A stretch of 64,000 bases of DNA from Nematostella vectensis (GCF_932526225.1 NC_064047.1:14223621-14287620), one strand, 5' to 3'; positions 50,401-61,400 are shown, numbered from the stretch's first letter. Program-made: numbers and translations. Notes: generated by a model not told the origin, from the letters alone.

Positions 50401-53400
50401 CAGGATTCCCATCAACTTTTACATGTTGGTGTACGAATCCCATCAGGCATTGCATGTTGGTGTAGGAATCCCATCAGCCATTACATGTTGGTGTAGAAAT
50501 CCCATCAGCCATTGCATATTGGTGTAGGATTCCTATCTGTCATTGCATGTTGGTGTAGAAATCCCATCGGCCATAGCATATTGGTGTAGGATTCCTATCT
50601 GTCATTGCATGTTGGTGTAGAAATCCCATCAGCCATTGCATATTGGTGTAGGATTCCTATCTGTCATTGCATGTTGGTGTAGAAATCCCATCGGCCATAG
50701 CATATTGGTGTAGGATTCCTATCTGTCATTGCATGTTGGTGTAGAAATCCCATCAGCCATTGCATATTGGTGTAGGATTCCTATCTGTCATTGCATGTTG
50801 GTGTAGAAATCCCATCGGCCATAGCATATTGGTGTAGGATTCCTATCTGTCATTGCATGTTGGTGTAGAAATCCCATCAGCCATTGCATATTGGTGTAGG
50901 ATTCCTATCTGTCATTGCATGTTGGTGTAGAAATCCCATCGGCCATAGCATATTGGTGTAGGATTCCTATCTGTCATTGTATGTTGGTGTAGAAATCCCA
51001 TCAGCCATTGCATATTGGTGTAGGATTCCTATCTGTCATTGCATGTTGGTGTAGGAATCCCATCAACCATTACATGTTGGTGTAGAAATCCCATCAACCT
51101 TTACATGTTGGGGTAGGAATCCCATCAACCATTGCATGTTGGTGTAGAAATCCCATTAACCTTTACATGTTGGTGTAGGATTCCCATCAGCAATTGCATG
51201 TTGGTGTAGGAATCCCATCAACTTTTACATGTTGGTGTAGGAATCCCATCAACTTTTACATGTTGGTGTACGAATCCCATCAGCCATTGCATGTTGGTGT
51301 AGGAATCCCATCAACTTTTACATGTTGGTGTAAGAATCCCATCAACTTTTACATGTTGGTGTAGAAATCCCATCAGCCATTACATGTTGGTGTAGAAATC
51401 CCATCAACCTTTACATGTTGGTGTAGGATTCCCATCAGCCATTGCATGTTGGTGTAGGAATCCCATCAGCCATTGCATGTTGGTGCAGGAATCCCATCAG
51501 CCATTGCATGTTGGTGTAGAAATCCCATCAACCTTTACATGTTGGTGTAGGATTCCCATCAGCCATTGCATGTTGGTGTAGGAATCCCATCAACTTTTAC
51601 ATGTTGGTGTACGAATCCCATCAGCCATTACATGTTGGTGTAGAAGTCACATCAGCCTTTACATGTTGGTGTAGGAATCCCATCAACCTTTACATGTTGG
51701 TGCAGGATTCCCATCAACTTTTACATGTTGGTGTAGGATTCCCATCAGCCATTGCATGTTGGTGTAGAAATCCCATCAACCTTTACATGTTGGTGTAGGA
51801 ATCCCATCAGCCATTACATGTTGGTGTAGAAATCCCATCAACCTTTACATGTTGGTGTAGGATTCCCATCAGCAATTGCATGTTGGTGTAGAAATCCCAT
51901 CAGCCATTACATGTTGGTGTAGGAATCCCATCAGCCATTGAATGTTGGTGTAGGATTCCCATCAACCATTGCATATTGGTGTAGGATTCCTATCTGTCAT
52001 TGCATGTTGGTGTAGAAATCCCATCAACTTTTACATGTTGGTGCAGGATTCCCATCAACTTTTACATGTTGGTGTACGAATCCCATCAGCCATTGCATGT
52101 TGGTGTAGGAACCCCATCAGCCATTACATGTTGGTGTAGAAATCCCATCAGCCATTGCATATTGGTGCAGGAATCCCATCAGCCATTGCATGTTGGTGTA
52201 CGAATCCCATCAGCCATTACATGTTGGTGTAGAAGTCACATCAGCCTTTACATGTTGGTGTAGGAATCCCATCAACCTTTACATGTTGGTGCAGGATTCC
52301 CATCAACTTTTACATGTTGGTGTAGGATTCCCATCAGCCATTGCATGTTGGTGTAGAAATCCCATCAACTTTTACATGTTGGTGCAGGATTCCCATCAAC
52401 TTTTACATGTTGGTGCAGGAATCCCATCAGCCATTGCATGTTGGTGTAGGAATCCCATCAGCCATTACATGTTGGTGTAGAAATCCCATCAGCCATTGCA
52501 TATTGGTGTAGGATTCCTATCTGTCATTGCATGTTGGTGTAGAAATCCCATTGCAAGCTGGGGATATTATAGACCATAACCGTTAATTGCTTGTGTTGTA
52601 CAGTGGATGAGATCTTGATCGCTCTACTGGATGCGGGTGAGCGTGAGACGGTATTCACCGCGTGTGGCGTACTTATCAACCTGATGACCGATGGCGTCAC
52701 TAGACCCAAGCTGAAAGAGGAAGGGGGCATCAAAAAGTATGAGGTTACCATGGTCACCACACCTCAATGGCTTCTTGCCATGATTTATTGCAATGAATCA
52801 TGATGTTTGATCTTTAGGTTTACTGTGGTTACCATGTCTATATTCCCTGCTAGCAGAGGCGTCTTTTCTCTGTATTTCATCGTGAGAAAAGAGGCCTCTG
52901 CTAGCAGGGAATATTATTCTGCGACTTCCTGTCAATTATTTCGAGCGACCAAACCGCTTTGTGGCTTCTGTCACTCAAACTAAAGGAATAACATTTGAGA
53001 GCTGGCGTGATTTGTAAAACATTAAGTTCTGGCTAATGAAAACTCTTCATAGATTTAAGATGATGGAAGCCAGAAGAAGATTTAGTACCTGTTGGGAATC
53101 GTCGGCTAGAGCTCAGATAATACGCTGTGGCCTTTAAAGCCGCATTGTCACCAGTTTACTTCCGGAGGTCCGACGGAAACCTCAACCGTTAAAAGACAAA
53201 CGAATCTATTCGTATCCGAAATATTTAACAGGCCATCCGCTCTAAATTAGCAGTCACATCCTCAAAGAAACTTCCAATAGACACACTTCTTTCTATATTT
53301 TGAAATATTTTTCGTGTTTTCTTTTAAAAATCATCGGAGATTCTTACGTAATCGACCGGAAGTAAACTGGTGACAATGCGGCTTTAAAGAGCCATTGTCA

Positions 53401-56400
53401 GCCACACCTTGGTTATTGTTTTCAAACAATATTATAAGACAGATTATGAGAATTACCAGCTAAAACTTAACTCATATGCTTAATTTACTAAACTTGATCC
53501 GACACATAGCAACAACATCCCAAGTCAGCCGATGGAAATGGATGCTCGCTGTCACTTGTTACTTTGCTTGGATGACAAAAATAGGGACTAACAATGGCCC
53601 TGATGAAGTGTGTGATAGCCTGAGCACCTCCCTTTTATCATTAGGTTGATTGACGTGCTGGGTGATTTCGGCAAGAATGATTGGCAGCTCTCTGCGATGG
53701 TGTGTCAGACGCTGTGGAACTACAGGTAACTTATCCCCTCAGGGCTCCCCTGGGGGAAATAGAACTTATGTGGAACTACAGGTAACTTATCCCCTCAGGG
53801 CTCCCCTGGGGGAAATAGAACTTATGTGGAACTACAGGTAACTTATCCCCTCAGGGCTCTCCTGGGGGAAATAAACCTTATGTGGAACTACAGCTAACTT
53901 ATCCCCTCAGGGCTCTCCTGGGGGAAATAGACCTTATGTGGAACTACAGGTAACTTATCCCCTCAGGGCTCTCCTGGGGGAAATAAACCTTATGTGGAAC
54001 TACAGGTAACTTATCCCCTCAGGGCTCTCCTGGGGGAAATAGACCTTATGTGGAACTACAGGTAACTTATCCCCTCAGGGCTTCCCTGGGGGAAATAGAC
54101 CTTATGTGGAACTACAGGTAACTTATCCCCTCAGGGCTCCCCTGGGGGAAATAGACCTTATGTGGAACTACAGGTAACTTATCCCCTCAGGGCTCCCCTG
54201 GGGGAAATAGACCTTATGTGGAACTACAGGTAACTTATCCCCTCAGGGCTCCCCTGGGGGAAATAGACCTTATGTGGAACTACAGGTAACTTATCCCCTC
54301 AGGGCTCTCCTGGGGGAAATAGACCTTATGTGGAACTACAGGTAACTTATCCCCTCAGGGCTCTCCTGGGGGAATAAACCTTATGTGGAACTACAGGTAA
54401 CTTATCCCCTCAGGGCTCTCCTGGGGGAATAAACCTTATGTGGAACTACAGGTAACTTATCCCCTCAGGGCTCTCCTGGGGGAATAAACCTTATGTGGAA
54501 CTACAGGTAACTTATCCCCTCAGGGCTCTCCTGGGGGAATAAACCTTATGTGGAACTACAGGTAACTTATCCCCTCAGGGCTCTCCTGGGGGAATAAACC
54601 TTATGTGGAACTACAGGTAACTTATCCCCTCAGGGCTCTCCTGGGGGAATAAACCTTATGTGGAACTACAGGTAACTTATCCCCTCAGGGCTCTCCTGGG
54701 GGAATAAACCTTATGTGGAACTACAGGTAACTTATCCCCTCAGGGCTCTCCTGGGGGAATAAACCTTATGTGGAACTACAGGTAACTTATCCCCTCAGGG
54801 CTCTCCTGGGGGAATAAACCTTATGTGGAACTACAGGTAACTTATCCCCTCAGGGCTCCCCTGAGGGAATAAACCTTATGTGGAACTACAGGTAACTTAT
54901 CCCCACAGGGCTCCCCTGAGGGGAATAGACCTTATTACGGTTTACGCCGACGCTGTGGAACTACAGGTAACTTATTCCCCCAGGGCTCCCCTGAGGGAAA
55001 TAGACCTTATGTGGAACTACAGGTAACTTATCCCCCCAGGGCTCCCCTGAGGGTAATAGACCTTATTACGGTTTACGATGTAAGTTTTGTTGGGAAGTCA
55101 CACTAAGCGACAAATACAGGTAACTTATCCCCTCAGGGCTCCCCTGACGGGAATAGACCTTATTACGGTTTACGACGTAAGTTTTGTTGGGAAGTCACAC
55201 TAAGCGACAAATACAGGTAACTTATCCCCTCAGGGCTCCCCTGAGGGGAATAGACCTTATTACGGTTTACGACGTAAGTTTTGTTGGGAAGTTTTCATCA
55301 AAATATCCATTATCTGAGGACATAAACTAGACACCAATCCAACAGTTTAGGCCGAAAAGGTTTTTACAGTTTCACATTCATGCCACCCAAAGACAAGAGA
55401 ATGCCTCCATAGCGCGTCCAAGTAATATTCAAAGCAAATGAAATCTAGCGTGCTGCCACACGAGGACAATCCAGGGCCGCGTTGCTGTAAGAAAACCCAG
55501 ACAGCGTTGTAGTAAATTATTAAACTAATCTTTTCTTTTGTAGCGGTGAGATAACCACGTCATCTGCGACATTTGGGGAAGAAGAGACGCTAGAGTTGAT
55601 AGACATCCTCTCCGAATATCTCGGTAAGGGGGATACATGTCCACTTAGCAATATCACAGATAAACTCCTGGATAGACATAGCAAACGGCAAAAGACGCAC
55701 TTAATAACATACAACATTCAAATAAGGGTACACTCGGAGAATCTTTGTACCTCTAAACGTTCACACAGCATTCAGAGACCAGGATTCAGCCATTTATGCG
55801 TTTCCCAGGTGTATATGAGGGCAAATGAAATGTTTATGTTCTGTTTTCTTCCCCCCCATATCTATCGTTTGGGTAGTTACAGTTTTTAGCAAACCTAAAA
55901 GTCGATTATAGTTGTTCTTGTCATCTTGTTTTGGCAAAGGAAAGCATAAAAACGTATATAAACGCTTGCGCACAGGATTCTTTTATTCTTTTAAAAGTAG
56001 CGTGGAAGTCATGACTGAAAAATATTTTAAATGACTTAATTTACCTGACATGAGGAGAATTCCTTGGCGAATAACAGCAAACGAAATCTCAAATGCAACT
56101 TTTCAAATTTCGATGCGATTTTTTGTGAAGTGTGATTTGAAATCTCGGCTAGGTGGTGATCAGGGCAAACTCCACAAAGAAAATCTTGAGGTATACATCT
56201 CGCCCTCGCGGTTTCATACAAAGGATGAACCAATCTGCAATGCTAGGAACGCATCCCGTTATACGAAATATTGGGCATTATGGTGCCCATTCCCAGTGCA
56301 CATGCGCAAAGATTTCCCGTCATGTTAGCGCGGAGCATCTCATTAACCCTTTATTTTACCTTATTTCATAATGTTTAAACAGCATTTGTATAGGCCTTTT

Positions 56401-56578
56401 TTCTGTTTCAATTTCAGACGAAGAGCTCGTGTTTGGCGAGACTTGTAATCTTGAGCCCGCGCTAATAGAAGCACTGCGAAGCACGTGGTTACAAAGCTTT
56501 TACCCCGTGGCGGAGCATCTCCTCGAACGAATCCAATCACATCACACAGACCTCGTACCCCTCGAGTCCCCAAGCTAG
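35407..56578 (+). CDS. ARMC2: Armadillo repeat-containing protein 2, 17 exons
   Basis: Coding exons: 35407-35627, 37512-37635, 40262-41032, 41535-41637, 42253-42428, 43038-43088, 43722-43867, 44069-44168, 45736-45876, 46421-46480, 46809-46905, 47031-47153, 47392-47505, 52604-52736, 53645-53725, 55544-55623, 56418-56578. Phases match throughout and give 893 residues (human 867). ARMC2 is needed for axonemal central-pair assembly in sperm flagella. Seen: the N-terminal SADIIAEARSAVRSLKTNRP signature, a Ser-rich disordered exon 3, then armadillo helices (ALLYISGTLKHLSN; VTGVVRNLADVNGAREMYID; IVVRVCFILGNLTSKSDEAR; VFTACGVLINLMTD; WQLSAMVCQTLWNY) and the C-terminal SFYPVAEHLLERIQSHH. Intron 8 uses a GC donor (GCAAGT). 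Introns 2, 8, 12, 13, 14 and 15 carry transposons or minisatellites. Confidence 0.93.
36953..36972 (+). repeat. (CAA)n microsatellite
   Basis: About seven CAA triplets in ARMC2 intron 1. Confidence 0.8.
37008..37153. mobile_element. Small inverted-repeat element (MITE) in ARMC2 intron 1
   Basis: Arms of about 43 bases face each other: TACAATACACCAAAAACTGG...CTGCCAAATTTT on the left and AAAATTTGGCAG...CCAGTTTTTGGTGTATTGTA on the right (37,110-37,153). The right half, with its GCCCTGAAGAAGT interior, recurs at 58,009-58,078, so it is dispersed. Confidence 0.7.
38621..39055. mobile_element. 435-bp MITE nested in the 2-kb element
   Basis: Ends AAGGGCCATACCCAGG and CCTGGGTACGGGCCTT are inverted repeats; flanking TTAAT (38,616-38,620 and 39,056-39,060) is a likely target duplication. 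Pieces of the same family lie at 21,470, 24,188 and 30,328. It contains long G runs near both ends and is itself interrupted by a palindrome. Confidence 0.75.
38807..38967. mobile_element. 161-bp palindromic foldback element inside the MITE
   Basis: Two 64-base arms (38,807-38,870 and 38,904-38,967) are near-perfect inverted copies, starting TGTTGTGGTTTGAAATGCTT. The flanks are TCTA on both sides, a four-base target duplication. Removing it restores the uninterrupted MITE sequence seen at 24,190 (GCACGTCTATT). Confidence 0.85.
39171..39926. mobile_element. 756-bp MITE nested in the 2-kb element
   Basis: The left end CTAGGCATATGTAGATTG and right end CAATTTACACATGCCTAG are inverted repeats. 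AGACAA flanks both sides (39,165-39,170; 39,927-39,932). Subterminal direct motifs of the type AGCAACTTTT are repeated near each end. No ORF. Confidence 0.75.
41933..42210 (+). repeat. Imperfect tandem duplication in ARMC2 intron 4
   Basis: GTTAATGCACCTTACCTTAA with flanks occurs at about 41,938 and again at 42,129, and AAGTGGTGTGRGARATCTTC at about 42,093 and 42,194, indicating a partial duplication of 100-190 bases. Confidence 0.6.
42594..42660 (+). repeat. tRNA-derived SINE head in ARMC2 intron 5
   Basis: GGTGGCCTAGTGTGTTAGCA resembles an A box and GGTTTGAATCTTG a B box. The following bases to about 42,800 may be its body. Confidence 0.45.
44575..45480. mobile_element. 906-bp long-TIR DNA transposon in ARMC2 intron 8
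   Basis: Arms of about 235 bases (44,575-44,813 and 45,250-45,480) are inverted copies with roughly 85-90 percent identity by eye: CAAGAAGCC...GTGACCACCTTTAATTAATTT at the left and AAATTAATTAAAGGTGGTCAC...GGCTTCTTG at the right. The 436-bp centre has no convincing gene. Nonautonomous. The divergence of the arms suggests an old insertion. Confidence 0.85.
47122..47348 (+). repeat. 60-bp tandem repeat carrying the ARMC2 exon 12 splice donor, about 3.8 copies
   Basis: The unit runs from the exon end ATCACCCAGAGGAAACTCCA AATAACACAGT through donor GTACGT into the intron. The first copy is the true exon 12 end (donor after 47,153). Later copies keep the exon-like part; copy 2 lacks three bases, copy 3 has GTACAT and copy 4 GCACGT, so the donor is degrading in later copies. 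Confidence 0.92.
47524..52550 (+). repeat. 31-bp minisatellite filling ARMC2 intron 13, about 162 copies
   Basis: Unit GGAATCCCATCAGCCATTGC followed by ATGTTGGTGTA, starting about 20 bases after the exon 13 donor. Sub-families differ at set positions (CCATTGC, CCATTAC, ACTTTTAC, ACCTTTAC; GGAAT, GAAAT, GGATT). A four-unit, 124-bp higher-order repeat with CATATTGG and CTATCTGTCATTG is seen at 48,430-48,960 and 50,510-51,040. Long stretches recur exactly 2,077 bases (67 units) apart. Confidence 0.96.
52840..52914 (+). other. Near-perfect 31-bp hairpin in ARMC2 intron 14
   Basis: Arms 52,840-52,870 (ATATTCCCTGCTAGCAGAGG...) and 52,884-52,914 are inverted copies with one mismatch and a 13-base loop. 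The size fits a microRNA or hairpin-siRNA precursor, but a tiny foldback insertion is as likely. Confidence 0.7.
53132..53389. mobile_element. 258-bp MITE in ARMC2 intron 14
   Basis: Inverted ends CTTTAAAGCCGCATTGTCAC CAGTTTACTTCCGG and its complement at 53,356-53,389, 34 bases and essentially perfect. No ORF inside. Confidence 0.8.
53711..55285 (+). repeat. 55/56-bp minisatellite carrying the ARMC2 exon 15 splice donor, about 26 copies
   Basis: The unit starts TGTGGAACTACAGGTAACTT and continues ATCCCCTCAGGGCTCCCCTG, GGGGAAATAGACCTTA. Exon 15 ends TGTGGAACTACAG with donor GTAACT, so the first unit is the real exon end. Every unit keeps CAG|GTAACT. Towards the end (from about 54,940) units grow longer by adding TTACGGTTTACGACGTAAGT and AAGTCACACTAAGCGACAAA. 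CCCCTCAGGG...CCCTGAGGGG inside the unit can pair as a hairpin just after each donor. Confidence 0.94.
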
Positions 56579-56589
56579 CCCCATAGGGG

Positions 56590-56829
56590 AGGGGACGGTA
56601 CCAACCATGTGCCCCTTTGCCAATACTCACAGGGGAGGGGAAAGCACCAACAATGTGCCCCTTTGCCAATACTCACAGGGGAGGGGAAAGCACCAACCTT
56701 GTGCCCCTTTGCCAATACTCACAGGGGAGGGGAAAGCACCAGCCTTGTGCCCCTTTGCCAATACTCACAGGGGAGGGGACAATACCATCCGTGTGCCCCT
56801 TTGCCAATACTCACAGGGGAGGTGAGGGT
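56590..56829 (+). repeat. 46-bp tandem repeat just after the ARMC2 stop codon, five copies
   Basis: Unit AGGGGAGGGGAAAGCACCAA followed by CAATGTGCCCCTTTGCCAAT and ACTCAC, starting about 12 bases after the stop. It lies in the presumed 3' untranslated region. ORFs of 72-100 codons here are shadows of the repeat. Confidence 0.92.
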
Positions 56830-56938
56830 ACCACCGTGTACCCTGAAAGGTTCATCCAAGGCCTACAGGATGGGAGGAAACAATGAACCTCTCCCAGATA
56901 TATCCATCTAGCCCTACAGAAGAGGGGTGAGCAATACC

Positions 56939-57540
56939 TGCCCAGGAAACATCCATCTAACCTCGCATGACCCAGGAAACATCCATCTAACCTCGCATGA
57001 CCCAGGAAACATCCATCTAACCTCGCATGACCCAGGAAACATCCATCTAACCTCGCATGACCCAGGAAACATCCATCTATCATCGCATGACCCAGGAAAT
57101 ATCCATCTAACCTCGCATGACCCAGGAAACATCCATCTAACCTCGCATGACCCAGGAAACATCCATCTAACCTCGCATGACCCAGGAAACATCCATCTAA
57201 CCTCGCATGACCCAGGAAACATCCATCTAACCTCGCATGACCCAGGAAACATCCATCTAACATCGCATGACCCAGGAAATATCCATCTAACCTCGCATGA
57301 CCCAGGAAACATCCATCTAACCTCGCATGACCCAGGAAACATCCATCTTACCTCGCATGACCCAGGAAACATCCATCTAACCTCGCATGACCCAGGAAAC
57401 ATCCATCTAACCTCGCATGACCCAGGAAACATCCATCTAACCTCGCATGACCCAGGAAACATCCATCTAACCTCGCATGACCCAGGAAACATCCATCTAA
57501 CCTCGCATGACCAAGGAAACATCCATCTAACCTCGCATGA
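56939..57540 (+). repeat. 30-bp minisatellite, about 20 near-identical copies
   Basis: Unit CCCAGGAAACATCCATCTAA followed by CCTCGCATGA. Very homogeneous, with only a few changed bases. Since 30 is a multiple of three, frames stay open on both strands (223 codons plus, DPGNIHLTSH repeated; 234 codons minus, SCEVRWMFPG repeated). It lies downstream of ARMC2. Confidence 0.95.
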
Positions 57541-58464
57541 AAGGAAGGCAACAGCAGAAAATAATTGGGAATTGTTAGACGTGAAATGCACTGTGTGATC
57601 CATTTCAGCTGTTTTCATACAACTCGATTTTCACGGTCTAGCGAGGACGGCAACGTGTGCACTGAAAACCAGACCTTCATTGCTCGCTTAAACAGATTCT
57701 ATTGTTTTCTTACGTCACTGGCCGTCTTCTTATCTTAAAGTGTCTCTCTAGAGCCATTTTTTTGGCTGAGCTTTTATACGTCTTCGTTCCCCGTCCCCCA
57801 GGTACATATCATTTGTTTGTACATACCACCAGTTTTACTCAACCCTTATTAGGCTCAGGAAAGCCTATCGGTGTGTCTCTGTTTTGAAGGATTGTAAATA
57901 ATTGAGTGAATGATATGAATGTAGCGAATTATTGCAAGCAAACAAAAACAGTTTAATAAAAAGACATAAATGCATACGACAAGTGTTTTAAATCTTTATT
58001 GAACTTTATGCCCTGAAGAAGTCTTATTAAAGAGGAAAATTTGGCAGAGTCGAATTCCAGTTTTTGGTGTATTGTATTCATTGCTCTGGTACGAGATCAA
58101 GACAGTTTGGGCTTTTTGATTCTATTAAATATATATGGGATATAGCCAGGTTCACAGTCCTCTCTTATATGGTTACACGCCATGCACAGCTCGCTAGAGT
58201 GAAAAAAAATCCGATTCTTTTTCGTGCTAGTCACGCTTGGAATTACATTAAAGCCCCCTAAATACCTTTCAAAACTTGGTTGGACGGCCATCCTACGGCC
58301 CTTGCTCGAAGGCGTGCTATGTTTATGAGCCTCCGCACAATGCAACCAGCGGTAGCCGTTTCTAGGATTTCATCGAATCAACAATGGCGGCCTCTTGTCG
58401 GTTTCTAATGGCTAAAAAACCGCGCTGATTTTATCCGATTTATTCTGAAAGCTAAATTGTTATC
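57541..58464. other. Intergenic region between ARMC2 and the C11orf65-like gene
   Basis: No supportable gene apart from the MITE half at 58,009. It should contain the promoter of the gene starting at 58,465. Confidence 0.45.
58009..58078 (+). mobile_element. Half copy of the ARMC2 intron 1 MITE
   Basis: GCCCTGAAGAAGT...AAAATTTGGCAG...CCAGTTTTTGGTGTATTGTA matches the right half of the 37,008-37,153 element. Confidence 0.65.
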
Positions 58465-61400
58465 ATGGCATTCCAGCTTACCAAGCTCAGCCAGCAGGAG
58501 GCTCGAAAGATCTTGGAATCTGCTAATTTGCCCGGTAAACAAACACTAAACAGACGCTTGAAGATTTTTTCCGGACCTTGTTTCTCCTCCCAAAACTTTC
58601 TTATTAAGTTGTTAGTTAAGTAAAAGTATACAACTTATTCAAAATTTATCATATCATAGAATAAAAGGCCGTTTATTTATCACCAATTGTTGGTGAATGA
58701 AGTCCATGCCTCGGTGCATTGCTTCAACCGGGTTATTTTGATTATCTCAGGTACAATCAACAGAGATTTGAAGTTTGCAATCTCGTCGAAGTCTGAAAGA
58801 TTGGTAAGGGACTAGCATTTACTTAATTTGAGCCTTTTACTTTTTGCCTAAAACTTTAACATTACAATTAACTAATCAAGTCATTATACTCTGCAAGAAA
58901 TGGGCTCTTTTCTCGGTATTTTACTTGACTGGCATTCGCGAAGAAAAAGGAACTCAAACGCCAAGCACAGCGAATTACAGAGAGAAAAGAGGCCTTGCTC
59001 CTACGGAGAGGTCCGCTCTAATCAATGAAAATTAAGTACAACTACAAATTAGGACGAGCTACCTAAGAGAAAATGGTCCCCTATATGGGTAAACAAACCC
59101 CCCTGTCCCAAATCCTGGCTACAGGCCTGGTGTACCTCATCACAGCTAATCATAATGTCATGTCAAGGCATGCTTGTTTCTTTAAAGAATCATCTTCAAC
59201 CATCTTGATGGTCTTCTTCACTCCCTTAACCATAGACTGTAGCAGTATTCTCATATCAGCAAAGTTTAAAATCTACAACACTTCCCCTAATACCCTACTA
59301 GTTTCTACGTAGGAGACTAATTTCCTCTTGACTAATCTACCACCAGGCCCCAGTCATGTTGGCAAAGTAGGGGGGGGGGAGTGCATTATGGGTGGCAGTG
59401 TTTCAATCAGCAGTACAGTATCCCTTTAAAAATAGTGCTTTGCTAAGCATACTTCCAAGGTTCATTTACAGTACTATGGTTACAAAACATAATCTTTTAA
59501 TGAAAAGTTACAGCAAGCCGACCAATGACTCGATAATGACTCGATCGCTCTGTGTTCTGCTATAACCAGGAAGCTCTAAAGGATAAAAAGGACTCTGCAG
59601 ATGCAAGGACTGCTGCAGCGATAGAGGTTCAGAGAGTATGGAGGGGCTACTATGCAAGGTTAATTATGATTATTTATTGTATTGAAAAAACTGTACACTC
59701 TCCCTCTGATTTGCTTCTTGGTTGTCATCCACTCTCTCAGATTGGTTTATTGTTTGTCATACACTCACTCTGATTGGCTTATTGGTTGTCATACACTGTT
59801 TCTGATTGGCTTCTTGGTTGTCATACACTCTCTCTGATTGGCTTCTTGGTTGTCAAACATTCTCTCTGATTGGCTTCTTGGTTGTCATACACTATTTCTG
59901 ATTGGATTATTGGTTGTCATACACTGTTTCTGATTGGCTTATTGGTTGTCATACACTCTCTCTCTGATTGGCTTATTGTTTGTCATACACTATTTCTGAT
60001 TGGCTTATTGGTTGTCATACACTCTCTCTGATTGGCTTATTGGTTGTCAAAAGCTGTTTCTGATTGGCTTATTGTTTGTCATACACTATTTCTGATTGGC
60101 TTATTGGTTGTCATTCACTGATTGGCTTATTGGTTGTCATACACTCTCTCTGATTGGCTTATTGGTTGTCATACACTCTCTCTGATTGGCTTATTGTCTG
60201 TCATACACTATTTTTGATTGGCTTATTGGTTGTCATACACTGTTTCTGATTGGCTTCTTGGTTGTCATACACTCTCTCTGATTGGCTTATTGGTTGTCAT
60301 ACACTCACTCTGATTGGCTTATTGGTTATCATACACTGTTTCTGATTGACTTATTGTTTGTCATACACTATTTCTGATTGGCTCATTGGTTGTCATACAC
60401 TCTCTCTGATTGGCTTATTAGTTGTCATACACTCTCTCTGATTGGCTTATTGGTTGTCATACACTGTTTCTGATTGGCTTATTGGTTGTCATACACTCTC
60501 TCTGATTGGCTTATTGGTTGTCATATACTCTCTCTGATTGGCTTATTGGTTGTCATACACTCTCTCTGATTGGCTTATTAGTTGTCATACACTCTCTCTG
60601 ATTGACTTCTTGATTGTAATACACTCTCTCAGATTGGCTTATTGGTTAGTAAAGAAAAATTCAGAACCTCAATACACACGAAGGAAGGGTTTTACAGTCC
60701 TTCATGTAGCTTATTTATAGTTAAAGGAACACCATCAAAGCTCTGCTATACGATTCAGGGTCTTCTCCATAATTTTTTCGTCATTATAAGCTTTTGAAAA
60801 GCATGACTTTGGTCCTCTTTTTATATATTCTTAACAGCATTTATACTTTTTCCCATTAAAGCTATAAAACCAGGTGACATGGAGTTTTCACATCATACAT
60901 ACTTAAATTTCACAAGCTTAAAGAAATTGAAATGATATGAAAATATAATTTGTGCTTCAGTAATAATAGGGTTGATGATGCTGTCTTTGTGTGGCTTACA
61001 ATAATTTACTTCCATGACTCACCAATCACTTCATTCTATTTCTAGATGCAAGTTGTTTGGCATCCTCCACCCAAGCGTCAGCTCCATGAAGACAATCGAG
61101 GAGACCACGTTCCTCCCGAGCATTGGCCGAATGAGCACTGTGCGCACCGCCACCCCTAACCCTCCCCACCCCACCCCCCAGACGGCCCAGGTGTCCCCCC
61201 TGTTGGCAGACAAGTACAAGAAATACTGTGAGAAAAAGATTGCATCGGAAGGAGAGTCCACCTTGCTTATGATGTGAGTTAAAAAAAAAGGTTAAATCAA
61301 TAACAACAGCTAAACAAGGAGAGTTTCCAAGGAATTGCTTGCATGCTTATTAAAAATAGTTAACTAAGATAAAGTTTACTAGTGAATTTTATACGTCCAG

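Noticed and set aside
56914-57618. ORFs of 223 (plus) and 234 (minus) codons
   Set aside because: Produced by a 30-bp repeat with no stops in these frames; kept only as a low-interest finding.
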